A DNA stretch of 64,000 nucleotides from VAZQ01 sp963785745 (GTDB lineage: Bacteria > Pseudomonadota > Alphaproteobacteria > Rhizobiales > Xanthobacteraceae): NCBI GenBank assembly GCA_963785745.1, contig CAWAWR010000006.1, positions 186,001-250,000 of the forward strand. The letters run 5' to 3'. Position 1 is the first letter of the stretch; the number at the start of each line of letters is the position of its first letter. The position numbers and the translations under genes were made by a program. The notes beneath the pieces were generated by a model. That model was not told where the DNA came from. It worked only from the letters and a program-made list of their open reading frames with translations, and searched no databases. Below are positions 43,126 through 51,074 of the stretch, piece after piece.

Positions 43126-44124
43126 TTGACGGACTATTACTCCATTCTCTCGCGCGCCGTCGCCTCGCTCGATCCCAACACGGCGCAGGCGCGCGCCACT
43201 CTGTTCAAGCGCGCCCGCGGGCTGCTCATCGACCAACTCGAGAGTGACCGCGACCGCTGGACGGATGATGCGGCCGTCGCGGAGATCGCGAATTTCGACG
43301 CTGCCACCGACCGCATCGAGGCCGAAGTCGCGAGGCGCACCACAAGCGAATTGATCGGACGGTCTCGGCGGCATGAGCCTGCTGCCGGCCGGCCGCGCAC
43401 GCCGCCGGAGGTGGTGGCTCCGGTGGAACCGAAGCGCGGCATCAGCCGCGTCGCGGTGATCAGCGGGGCGGGATTGCTGGGCGTTCTGTTGATCGGGCTC
43501 GCGGTCTACGCCTTCCGTGGCGGACCGGCGCCCTCTCCGCAGACGTCCGCGACCAAGGCGCCAGCCGGTGGTGGCGTGGCGAAGACAGCGGAGGCGAAGA
43601 AAGCAGTGGCGTCCCGCCCGGCGCTCGACGGAGACGATCTGGAGCCGGGCGTCGATGGCGGCTCAAGCGAGAACGGCCTTCCCTACTATCTCCGGCGACA
43701 GGCGGTCTATTACCGGACCGTCTATTCTCCCGGAATGGTCGTCGTCGACCGCTCACAGCGGTTTCTCTATCTCGTGCAGCCGCAAGCGAGAGCGTGGCGT
43801 TACGGGATCGGCGTTGGTGGCGAATGCGACGTCGGCGCCGGCCTTTACCGGATTCAGAGCAAGTCGCAGTGGCCGGAATGGACCCCCTCGCCTGCTCTGC
43901 TGAAGCGCCGCAAATATCCTGACCGCGTCGCCGGCGGGCCCGGAAATCCTTTGGGCGCCTATGCGATGTATTTCGAAAGCAGCCTTCCTGGAATTCACGG
44001 CACCAATGCGCCGAAATCGATCGGCCAGGCGCCGACGCTCGGCTGCTTCCGGCTCGTGAACGATGACGTGGTCGATCTCGAGAAGCGCATCGCCATCGGG
44101 ACCGGCGTCGTGGTTCTGAACTAG
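43126..44124 (+). CDS. L,D-transpeptidase with N-terminal membrane anchor
   Basis: About 332 residues from a TTG at 43126, preceded by GAAGGGAG. Residues 1-95 are a cytosolic helical domain (TDYYSILSRAVASLD, ARATLFKRARGLLIDQL) common in rhizobial proteins, followed by one membrane helix (GISRVAVISGAGLLGVLLIGLAVYAF), a Pro/Ala linker and a YkuD domain ending HGTNAPKSIGQAPTLGCFRLVNDD with catalytic His and Cys. It is a paralogue of the enzyme at 41419, but anchored. It is convergent with, and shares its CTAG stop with, the flavodoxin-like gene. Confidence 0.85.
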   Translation: MTDYYSILSRAVASLDPNTAQARATLFKRARGLLIDQLESDRDRWTDDAAVAEIANFDAATDRIEAEVARRTTSELIGRSRRHEPAAGRPRTPPEVVAPVEPKRGISRVAVISGAGLLGVLLIGLAVYAFRGGPAPSPQTSATKAPAGGGVAKTAEAKKAVASRPALDGDDLEPGVDGGSSENGLPYYLRRQAVYYRTVYSPGMVVVDRSQRFLYLVQPQARAWRYGIGVGGECDVGAGLYRIQSKSQWPEWTPSPALLKRRKYPDRVAGGPGNPLGAYAMYFESSLPGIHGTNAPKSIGQAPTLGCFRLVNDDVVDLEKRIAIGTGVVVLN

Positions 44125-44753
44125 CGGCCGCCCTCGATACCCGGATAGTTCTCGTTCTTGAGCAGCCGCGCCAGATGCGCCGCGTTCGAGGCCAGCATCG
44201 GATTCCACTTGGCCAACCATTTCGGCGTCCGCAGCAGATCCTTGTAGTCCTTGTCGCCCATCGCTTCGCCGACCCAGTAGGTCGAACCGCCGGACGGTAT
44301 GGTGAAGCCGACCTCGAGGAGAGCCGCGGTGATCTCGGCGGCGCAGTGATGCGCGCCGTCCTCGTTGCCCACCACGACGGCAATCGCGACCTTTCCGTAA
44401 GACGGCATGCGGCCGCGCTCGTCCTTCTCGCCGAGGAACGCATCCATGCGTTCGAGCACGCGTTTGGCGACGCTCGACGGCTGGCCGAGCCAGACTGGCG
44501 TGCCGATCACCAGGATGTCGGCGTCGACGACGCGCTTGCGAAGCTTCGGCCAGGCATCGCCCCTGCCCTCGTTCGACGTCACGCCCGGCTTGATGTTGTG
44601 ATCGACGGCGCGGACGATCTCACCCTTGGCGCCGTGCCCCGCGAGAGCCTCGAGCACCTGCGTGAGCAGCACGTCGGTCGACGACTTCTCCTTGTCGCGG
44701 GCGCCTTTGAGGCTGCAATTGAAGGCAAGCACTTTCAGCGGTGCGGGCGGCAT
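44121..44753 (-). CDS. NAD(P)H-dependent FMN reductase / flavodoxin-like protein
   Basis: The protein of about 210 residues begins MPPAPLKVLAFNCSLKG, a flavodoxin-like beta-alpha start with the FMN phosphate loop, and holds ADILVIGTPVWLGQPSSVAKRVLERMDAFLGE (flavin isoalloxazine loop) and VAIAVVVGNEDGAHHCAAEI. It belongs to the NADPH-dependent FMN reductase family (COG0655). It probably reduces FMN or quinone substrates. The ATG at 44753 was chosen because the fold begins there; the open frame continues upstream. Confidence 0.85.
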   Translation of the reverse strand: MPPAPLKVLAFNCSLKGARDKEKSSTDVLLTQVLEALAGHGAKGEIVRAVDHNIKPGVTSNEGRGDAWPKLRKRVVDADILVIGTPVWLGQPSSVAKRVLERMDAFLGEKDERGRMPSYGKVAIAVVVGNEDGAHHCAAEITAALLEVGFTIPSGGSTYWVGEAMGDKDYKDLLRTPKWLAKWNPMLASNAAHLARLLKNENYPGIEGGR

Positions 44754-44885
44754 TTTCGTCCTCCTGGACCCAGACCCTCCGCCGGAGAACTTGTAGCCGG
44801 ACCAATGAGTTCCGGCCGCCCTGGAACTTCGTGCGCCCGGCCTGCGTTGGGATGGCGGACCGATCACGGCCCCAGGAGGCCGCCC

Positions 44886-45278
44886 ATGAACGCCATCACC
44901 AAAGTCATCGTCTTTATCGTCCTGTCGTTGTTTGCCGCCTTGGGCGCGAGGGCGGACAACGTGCGCTCGGAGGACGTGCAGGCGGCCAAGCTCGTGATCT
45001 GCGGCACGGCCGAGAAGGCGCAGCAATTCGCCACCCAGAATCAGGACATTCAGGCTGCGATCGCCGCCGACAACGAAACCAGCACCACATCGGCTCCCTG
45101 CCTCGTCGCCGGCATCGCTTATGTCTCCGGCAAGCAGATGGACCGCGTCCGGAACAAGGACGGGGCTTACGCCGTGACCGAGATTCTCATTGTTGCTGTC
45201 GCGACGCCTTACGGGTTCCTCGCGATCGAGCCGTCCGTGGTCTATACGCTGATCAAAGTGGACGAGGAGAAGGCGTAA
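44886..45278 (+). CDS. Hypothetical secreted protein
   Basis: The 130-residue protein has a signal peptide (MNAITKVIVFIVLSLFAALGARA) and a small mature domain with two Cys (LVICGTAEKAQQF and TSAPCLVAGIAYVSGKQMDRV) that may form a disulphide. A GGAGG precedes the ATG by 8 bases. It matches uncharacterised periplasmic proteins of Rhizobiales; the function is unknown. Confidence 0.7.
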   Translation: MNAITKVIVFIVLSLFAALGARADNVRSEDVQAAKLVICGTAEKAQQFATQNQDIQAAIAADNETSTTSAPCLVAGIAYVSGKQMDRVRNKDGAYAVTEILIVAVATPYGFLAIEPSVVYTLIKVDEEKA

Positions 45279-45645
45279 CGCCGATCCTCAGCGGCTCCCG
45301 CCGACAATCCAGCAGCAAAACCGCTCCCGCGCTCTTTCGATCGTGATCGACGGCCGCGATGGCAAAAAGCCCGGCCTCTCGCCGGAGGCCGGGCTTCTTA
45401 ATCGGAGAAGGAATCGCGTTTGTCCAACGCGCTTTCCGCCCTTCCCCGTAGCGAGAACCGGCATCCGCCTGACGCTCTCGCCTCCGCTACCCGGGCGTTG
45501 GCCCCAGAGCTTGAGGAACCAAGGCGGAGTAGCGGTGTGTAGAATCCAACCAACGCGGCGTTGGCAGGTTTCATTGCGGTCAGTGTTTTTTGCGTCACAG
45601 CCTCTCTGCCGCACGCAAATCGCCGCGCCTCGGAGGACGCGCGGT
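45279..45645. other. Intergenic region with terminator; no further gene seen
   Basis: The stretch holds a strong terminator at 45365-45400. The rest shows no supported gene: the frames over 45398-45790 are not protein-like. It separates two small secreted-protein genes that face each other. Confidence 0.5.
45365..45400. terminator. Bidirectional rho-independent terminator
   Basis: The stem AAGCCCGGCCTC/GAGGCCGGGCTT has a short loop (tcgccg), with an A-run on the left and TCTTAATC on the right. It can end the plus-strand gene at 44886 and minus-strand transcription from 45646. Confidence 0.85.
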
Positions 45646-45876
45646 TTAGTTCAGTTGGCCCACCTCCTGCAGGAACTTTCTGCAATTCCCGCTTAGCCGA
45701 CGTTCGTTGGTTTGCAAGCAGGCCAGTATCGCCATGTCCCCTTGCTCGATGACGCTCTTGCACATTCGTTGCACATCTGCACGGCAAGCTTTGTCGCCGC
45801 GATCGCGCTCGCTCTGAGCAACGGCGATGGCCGGCACAGAAACCAGCGTCGCAACCAAAACAAGATATCGGAACAT
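45646..45876 (-). CDS. Small cysteine-rich secreted protein
   Basis: The 76-residue protein has a signal peptide (MFRYLVLVATLVSVPAIAVAQ) followed by KACRADVQRMCKSVIEQGDMAILACLQTN and LSGNCRKFL. The four Cys follow the C-x(6)-C-x(12)-C-x-x(10)-C pattern of Cys-rich-repeat (Golgi-apparatus-protein-like) periplasmic proteins. Function unknown; likely stabilised by disulphides. Confidence 0.7.
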   Translation of the reverse strand: MFRYLVLVATLVSVPAIAVAQSERDRGDKACRADVQRMCKSVIEQGDMAILACLQTNERRLSGNCRKFLQEVGQLN

Positions 45877-46112
45877 CTTACCCCTCCCCTGCAGTGCGAT
45901 ATTGCCGCTGCTTCTCTTGAGATCAGCATCTCATTAGCACCCGCGACATGGAATGCGGTAGTCGCGCCGAGGGCTCGCGATCCACATATTTTCACTCGCA
46001 CGGCGGGAACGGTCATAACCCATGTTGTGTGGAACCCGGCGCGCGGCGCGCTCTCGCCTGAGCCGCGTCCCAGGATACTTGCAATTATCCCGCCGATTCC
46101 CATTTCAGCGCC

Positions 46113-46502
46113 ATGAACGCGACACACGCTTGGACTTTCAACTCACAAACGACTGAACGGCGCCCTCGTGCCGATCGCTTCGCGAGACTTGACGCGCTGG
46201 CGAGGCTGCTCGACACCGCCTTGGTGGTGCCGGGCACCAATATTCGGTTTGGTCTCGATGCGCTCATAGGACTGGTGCCTGGCATCGGTGACGCCGTAAC
46301 CACCGCTACGTCCCTTTATATCGTGCATCAAGCGTACCAGCTTGGGGCGCCGAAGCACCTCATCGTTCGCATGCTCGCCAACGTCGCTTTGGATGGCTTC
46401 GTGGGTGCCGTGCCTGTCGTCGGCGACGTGTTCGACGCGCTTTGGCGTTCGAACCGCCGGAACATGGCTCTGCTCCGGCAGCATCTCGAACGTCACAGAT
46501 AA
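46113..46502 (+). CDS. DUF4112 membrane protein
   Basis: The 129-residue protein has the DUF4112 signature: ARLDALARLLDTALVVPGTNIRFGLDALIG, then LVPGIGDAVTTATSLYIVHQAYQLG and VALDGFVGAVPVVGDVFDALWRSNRRN, with two hydrophobic P-G-I-G-D / P-V-V-G-D turns. Members are small membrane-associated proteins of unknown function. It has a good ATG and no partner nearby. Confidence 0.88.
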   Translation: MNATHAWTFNSQTTERRPRADRFARLDALARLLDTALVVPGTNIRFGLDALIGLVPGIGDAVTTATSLYIVHQAYQLGAPKHLIVRMLANVALDGFVGAVPVVGDVFDALWRSNRRNMALLRQHLERHR

Positions 46503-46535
46503 AGCATTTCACGCAGTGAAGCCGCGAGCGTGCCT

Positions 46536-47355
46536 TCACGCAAAGGCGTGAGCCACCAGCCGGTAGCGCGCGATCTGTCCTTGGTCCGGCTTGGGCGGGG
46601 TCGTCAACACGTCGACGCCGCTGAAGCCCGCCCTCTCGCAGAGGCCGACAAGGGCGGCCGCGGTCGGCGCCCAGAAGTTTGTCGGGTCATCGTGCAATTG
46701 TCCGGTCAACGGGAAAAACTCGCACAAGGCCCGGTCGTCATGCCCGCCGATCGCGACGGCCTCGGTTTCGATAACCGCAACCTCTTTCGTCAGCCGGCGT
46801 ACCCGCGTGAGAGCTTCGAGCGGATGCTCCATGTGGTAGAGAACGCCGAGGTACAGCACGACGTCGAACTGCCCGAGGGATTCGGGCTCCAGCGTCATCA
46901 GATCGCCGACCACCGCCTCGACCCGGCTTTGCAAGACCGCGTGCGCGAGGTCGAAGCCCCGTTTCCCGGGCAGTTCGTCAAAGCGCCACAAGCCCGGGAC
47001 ACGGCTCGGGTGTTGCTGCAGGACGCCTTGTTCCTTGCACGCGGCCTTGTACCGGTTCTTGGCCGCCCGATCCAAAGCCCAGACGTGATGGTCGAGCGCC
47101 ACGACGCGGGCGGCCCCGAGCCGCTCGGCGGCAAAGCTGTAGAACCCATCCCAGGCGCCGATGTCGAGCACGCACTTGCCGCGCAGGTCGGGCAAACGAA
47201 AGGACGCCAATTCCCGCTGGTGCGATTCATGAGGTTTGACCCCGGGCGTGATCACACCCATCCCGAGGTCGATGGAATGGAACCAGAAGGGTATCGCGGC
47301 CACCTTGTCGGCAAGCTCGCGCGCTTCCTGCGGACGTCAGGGATTGGTTCTGCAT
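46536..47355 (-). CDS. CmoB-like SAM-dependent methyltransferase, possibly frameshifted near start
   Basis: The main frame (from GTG 47303) reads AAIPFWFHSIDLGMGVITPG, then DLRGKCVLDIGAWDGFYSFAAERLGA (SAM motif I), VVALDHHVWALD, and DVVLYLGVLYHMEHPLEAL, the CmoB/DUF1698 pattern. Homologues usually have about 20 more N-terminal residues; these are present upstream (PQEARELADKV) and can be joined by a one-base shift near 47334 to an ATG at 47355. Despite CmoB likeness it is more probably a small-molecule or lipid methyltransferase, as such paralogues are common in Rhizobiales. Confidence 0.75.
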
Positions 47356-47604
47356 GTAGAAGTCACGCGATCAGAACTTGCGGTTCGAGGGCGCCTGCTC
47401 CGGCGCGACAATAACCCATGTTATCCGAACTCGCCCAGCTCGGTTGCGACGAGCGTTGCTACCCGCGATAGGCACCCTCTGCGCAACATAGGTTATCACG
47501 CCACCTCAACATCGTTCGTTCCCCAGATCAAAAACGCGGCATCCCCGGAACGCTTGTGATGCACCGGCGATTGATCCGCGCACGAGGAATGCTGAGGAAC
47601 CATC

Positions 47605-47866
47605 ATGACCAAATATCTCGCTTTAGCGTTTGCGCTCACCGTAGCCGCTGCCGGCTACAGCTATGCGCAAAACACTCCGCCAGGCACTGACCGTCCGGGC
47701 GGCGAGTCATCCGGGCAATCTGCAAAGCCCAACCCCGACAAAAAGGGTGGTGGCAATCCTGGGACGACCGGCACGCCCAAGTCCGGGACTGCTCAAACGC
47801 CTCCGGGTACGGATCGCCCTGGCTCCAGAATTGTCCACGGACTCCGCGGCACCGAAGAAGAAATAG
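47605..47866 (+). CDS. Small secreted Pro/Gly-rich protein, frameshifted
   Basis: Signal peptide MTKYLALAFALTVAAAGYSYA, then a low-complexity mature part with the 9-residue unit T/N-PPGTDRPG twice and GQSAKPNPDKKGGGNPG. Near 47822 a one-base shift gives the ending APELSTDSAAPKKK with a stop at 47866, 11 bases before a terminator hairpin. Without the shift the frame would run through that terminator, so the shorter ending is more credible. Function unknown. Confidence 0.55.
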
Positions 47867-47876
47867 CCTGCTCCAG

Positions 47877-47910
47877 AAAGAGAATCCCGCGAACAGCGGG
47901 GTTCTCTTGT
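47877..47910 (+). terminator. Rho-independent terminator
   Basis: The stem AAGAGAATCCCGC/GCGGGGTTCTCTT encloses gaaca and is followed by GTCTAACC. It ends the gene at 47605. Confidence 0.7.
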
Positions 47911-48006
47911 CTAACCTCTCAACGCCTCCTATGCCGCAGGTCCGACTAGTTCGGAACAATAGGTACAAGCGGTCGTTTACCTTCTGGACAGTCGTTGGAA
48001 GGCACC

Positions 48007-48216
48007 ATGAAGACTTTTGCGATTATCATCGTGCTCGCGGCTACGTTCGGACCGCTCAACGAAGCATCCGCGCAGCAGGACCAACCATACTGTCTGCAGT
48101 CCGCCGACGGCGCCCTCACCTGCCACTTCCAGACCCTGGCTCAATGCCAAGACGCTCTCAAGACGGGACCGGTCAGAACCGGGACTTGTGTCCCGAACCC
48201 GAAGACCAAGCCCTAG
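48007..48216 (+). CDS. DUF3551 family small secreted protein
   Basis: The 69-residue protein has a signal peptide (MKTFAIIIVLAATFGPLNEASA) and the DUF3551 cysteine pattern: YCLQSADGALTCHFQTLAQCQDAL and GTCVPNPK. Members are small periplasmic proteins abundant in Bradyrhizobiaceae. The ATG at 48007 was preferred to 47995 because it starts the signal peptide. It stands just before tRNA-Arg. Confidence 0.78.
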   Translation: MKTFAIIIVLAATFGPLNEASAQQDQPYCLQSADGALTCHFQTLAQCQDALKTGPVRTGTCVPNPKTKP

Positions 48217-48236
48217 CTGTTAGGCATTTGATTTGG

Positions 48237-48313
48237 TGGCGCGCTCGGAGAGATTCGAACTCCCGACCCCCAGATTCGAAGTCTGGTGCTCTATCCAGCT
48301 GAGCTACGAGCGC
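48237..48313 (-). tRNA. tRNA-Arg(TCG)
   Basis: On the minus strand the 77-base sequence starts GCGCTCGTAGCTCAGCTGG and has the anticodon stem CCAGA/TCTGG with loop CTTCGAA (anticodon TCG), T arm GGGAGTTCGAATCTC, acceptor GCGCTCG/CGAGCGC, discriminator G and an encoded CCA (48237-48239). Confidence 0.97.
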
Positions 48314-48491
48314 CTGTTCTCTTGTAATTCGCTTAGAATAACACCTTACGGGCGTCGCGGCGTCCCGGCCCGTCATCGCCCTTCTAGACAGAATACAGCC
48401 GTCCATGCAATTTGAAAGAGCGCGCCGCTTTTCGCGACTCTTCGCCGCCCCGCCATCCGCTCCTTCCGTTCAGACCGCACCGAGGATCGAC

Positions 48492-48884
48492 ATGAAAGCA
48501 TGGGATGCTTCGCCCTTCATCAAGTTCATGGGCGTGAACGTCATCACCCGCTCGCCGGAGCGCAGCGAGGCCGAGCTCACCAATCGCGACGACCTGTGCA
48601 ACCGCCGCGACGTGATGCACGGCGGCGCGATCATGGCGCTGGCCGACATCATGGGCGGGATGACGGCGTCGGCCTCCCTGTCCCCGAACCAGGCGACCGC
48701 CACGATCGAGAGCAAGACCAATTTCTTTGCGCCGATTCCGAGGGGCGACAAGGTCCACGCGGTCTGTACGCCGCTGCATTCCGGCCGCACCACCATCGTG
48801 CTGCAGACCAACATCACGCGCGGCGACGGACGGCTGGCAGCCATGGTGACCCAGACCCAGATCGTGCTGCCGAAGCAGGGCTAG
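48492..48884 (+). CDS. PaaI-type hotdog thioesterase
   Basis: The product of about 130 residues begins MKAWDASPFIKFMGVNVI and holds the hotdog signature DLCNRRDVMHGGAIMALADIMGGM with catalytic Asp, and ESKTNFFAPIPRGDKV. It hydrolyses acyl-CoA thioesters, perhaps phenylacetyl-CoA-like or aromatic acyl-CoA. The ATG at 48492 (GAGGA upstream) fits homologue starts; an ATG at 48405 would add 29 residues. It is followed by a 16-bp perfect palindrome. Confidence 0.85.
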   Translation: MKAWDASPFIKFMGVNVITRSPERSEAELTNRDDLCNRRDVMHGGAIMALADIMGGMTASASLSPNQATATIESKTNFFAPIPRGDKVHAVCTPLHSGRTTIVLQTNITRGDGRLAAMVTQTQIVLPKQG

Positions 48885-48923
48885 ATCACGTTTCGATGAA
48901 ATAGACTCGGCACAATCCGCTTG

Positions 48924-48958
48924 CTCCGTCACCCTCCCCTGAGGGGAGGGTGACGGAG
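48924..48958. repeat. Perfect 16-bp stem palindrome
   Basis: CTCCGTCACCCTCCCC (48924-48939) and its exact complement (48943-48958) flank TGA. It has no T-tract, so it is a REP-like element or an RNA-stability hairpin for the thioesterase gene. Similar G/C-rich intergenic palindromes are known as repetitive elements in Bradyrhizobiaceae. Confidence 0.75.
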
Positions 48959-49085
48959 TTTGCCGGTCGACCTCGGCCAATCTCACCGAAACAGTCTCTA
49001 ATTCCAAAGCCATCAGCGGCGAATTGACCGTAGACGGCGACCCCGTCAGGCGGGCAGTCTCTTGCCTCCTGAGCGGAGGTGGGCG

Positions 49086-50171
49086 ATGCCGCGGTCGACC
49101 CTGATGCTGACGAGCCTGACGATTGCGATGCTGGTTTCGCCGCTGGCGACGCCCGCTCCCGCCCTCGCCGATCCGGTCGCCGAGTTCTACGCCGGAAAGC
49201 AGATCAGGTTCATCATCCGCTCCGGTGTCGGCGGCAGCTACGATTCCTATTCGCGGCTGCTGGGCAAGCACATCGGCAAGCACATTCCGGGTAATCCCTC
49301 CGTCATCCCGATCAACATGCCGGGCGGCGGCGGCATTCGCGCAGCGAACTACGTCGCCAAGATCGCGCCGCAGGACGGCACCATCCTCACCATCGTCAGC
49401 CAGGGCCTGCCGGTCGATCAGGCGCTCGGGCTCAACACCAGCTTCCAGGCGGACCTGCGCGACTTCCACTGGATCGGCAACATCAGCGCGTCGAACCAGG
49501 TGCTGGTGACGTGGCACACCTCGCGCACCAAGACCTTCGCCGACCTGATGGCGCGCGAGACTGTGATCGGCTCGAGCCAGGCGGGCTCGATCTCGGTGCA
49601 GATGCCGGCTGTGCTCAACAACATCGTCGGCACCAAGATCAAGATCGTCTTCGGCTATCCCGACGGCCGCGACATCAACCTCGCGATGGAGCGCGGCGAG
49701 GTCGAAGGCCGCGCCACCAATCCGTGGGCGAGCTACATCAGCACCGATCCACACTATGTCGAGAAGAAGCTGATCGTCCCGATCATCCAGATGGGGCTGA
49801 TCAAGGACCCTGATCTGCCCAACGTACCGCTGATGCGCGATCTCGCTCGCGCCGGCGCCGGTCAGGACATCCTCGATTTCATGTCGAAGGCGGTGACGGT
49901 CGGGCGTCCCATCGCGACCACGCCGGGCGTGCCGGCCGAACGCGTCGCGGCGCTGCGGCGCGCGTTCGACCTCGCGCTCAAGGATCCCGAATTCATCAAG
50001 GACGCTCGCACCCAGCGCGCCGAGCTTCAGCCGATGACCGGCGCGGAGCTCGAACAGGTGGTGCGGGACGTCATCGGCGCGCCCGCCGACCTGCGCGATC
50101 GGGTCAAAGCCGCGATCCAGCCGAAAGGCGCGAAGCAGTTGCCGGCCGGCAAAGATGGCTCGAAAGACTGA
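49086..50171 (+). CDS. Bug/TctC-like solute receptor, FYxGK subfamily (copy 2)
   Basis: The 361-residue protein starts with a signal peptide (LMLTSLTIAMLVSPLATPAPALA) and DPVAEFYAGKQIRFIIRSGVGG, then LGKHIGKHIPGNPSVIPINMPGGGG, AANYVAKIAPQDGT and FHWIGNISASNQVLVTWHTSRTKTF. It resembles copies at 40296, 55686 and 56745 in the same order of motifs. The ATG at 49086 follows GCGGAGGTGGGCG. The stop is immediately followed by the stop of a convergent gene. Ligand unknown; likely an organic anion. Confidence 0.85.
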   Translation: MPRSTLMLTSLTIAMLVSPLATPAPALADPVAEFYAGKQIRFIIRSGVGGSYDSYSRLLGKHIGKHIPGNPSVIPINMPGGGGIRAANYVAKIAPQDGTILTIVSQGLPVDQALGLNTSFQADLRDFHWIGNISASNQVLVTWHTSRTKTFADLMARETVIGSSQAGSISVQMPAVLNNIVGTKIKIVFGYPDGRDINLAMERGEVEGRATNPWASYISTDPHYVEKKLIVPIIQMGLIKDPDLPNVPLMRDLARAGAGQDILDFMSKAVTVGRPIATTPGVPAERVAALRRAFDLALKDPEFIKDARTQRAELQPMTGAELEQVVRDVIGAPADLRDRVKAAIQPKGAKQLPAGKDGSKD

Positions 50172-50975
50172 CTAGGGGCTTGCGCCGATCCGCAGCGCCC
50201 GCTCGATCGGCACGGCGGATTCGGGGCCGAACCAGACATTGTAGATCTTGACGGCTTCGCCCGACGCTTCCATCGCCAGCAGCGCCCGATCGACGGCCTC
50301 TTTGAGCGCCGGCTCGTTCTTCGGCATTCCAAAACCGGCATTCCGCGCCTTTGAGAAATCCGCGATGAAGTGGAAGCGATCCATGTCCTTCTCACGGACG
50401 AGATTGGTCCGCAGCACCAGATTGTCCGCCACGAAGGCAATGAAGGTCTTGTTGCGCAGGCCGGCGAACGCACTCGCATAGCCGTCGAGATAGACGAATT
50501 TCGCATCCGCGATGACTTCGCGGATGTTCTGGTCGCTGGTGCGGCCGGTCAGCACGCCAAAGGTGCCACCGTTCATTTGCTTGACCGACGTCAGGCCGGA
50601 CGCCTTGTCCACGATCATGACCTGCGGTGAATTGAAGATGTCGAGGCTGAACGCCACGTCGCGTTCGCGCTCCGGCGTGCGCGTGAATGTGCTGGCAATA
50701 AGATCGATCTTGCCGGCTTGCACCGCCTTGATCCGATCCGCCTCCCCGACCGGCAGCAACTCCAGTTTGACCCCGATCCGCTGCGCAATGCCTCGCACGA
50801 GGTCCACGTCGTAGCCGACGATCTCGCTCCCGCGCTGGAAGGTGAAGGGCGGAATTGCGGTACTCACACCCACGACCAGCGTTCCACGCGCCTTGATGTC
50901 ACCGAGGCGATCCGACGATGCGGCGGACGCCGGCAACAACAAGAGGCCTGAAAGGAGCCAACGCGCTATCCACAT
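50172..50975 (-). CDS. Amino-acid-type ABC transporter substrate-binding protein
   Basis: The 267-residue protein has a signal peptide (WLLSGLLLLPASAASS) and the PBPb pattern: GDIKARGTLVVGVSTAIPPFTFQRGSEIVGYDVDL, KLELLPVGEADRIKAVQAGKIDLIASTFTRTPERERDVAFS. It binds an amino acid or related small ligand. It is orphan, without permease or ATPase beside it, as is the receptor at 8730. It is convergent with the receptor at 49086 with no spacer. Confidence 0.88.
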   Translation of the reverse strand: MWIARWLLSGLLLLPASAASSDRLGDIKARGTLVVGVSTAIPPFTFQRGSEIVGYDVDLVRGIAQRIGVKLELLPVGEADRIKAVQAGKIDLIASTFTRTPERERDVAFSLDIFNSPQVMIVDKASGLTSVKQMNGGTFGVLTGRTSDQNIREVIADAKFVYLDGYASAFAGLRNKTFIAFVADNLVLRTNLVREKDMDRFHFIADFSKARNAGFGMPKNEPALKEAVDRALLAMEASGEAVKIYNVWFGPESAVPIERALRIGASP

Positions 50976-51074
50976 GTCACACCTGTTTGCTTTACGGCGT
51001 CTTCAGCGCACTCATTTTCCCATCATCATAGGGAAGTCCCCAGGTCTTGCCAGCGCGTCACGTTGCGGCAGCCG

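Noticed and set aside
48384..49754. 456-codon minus-strand frame
   Set aside because: It covers the thioesterase and Bug receptor genes in antisense and lacks any motif.
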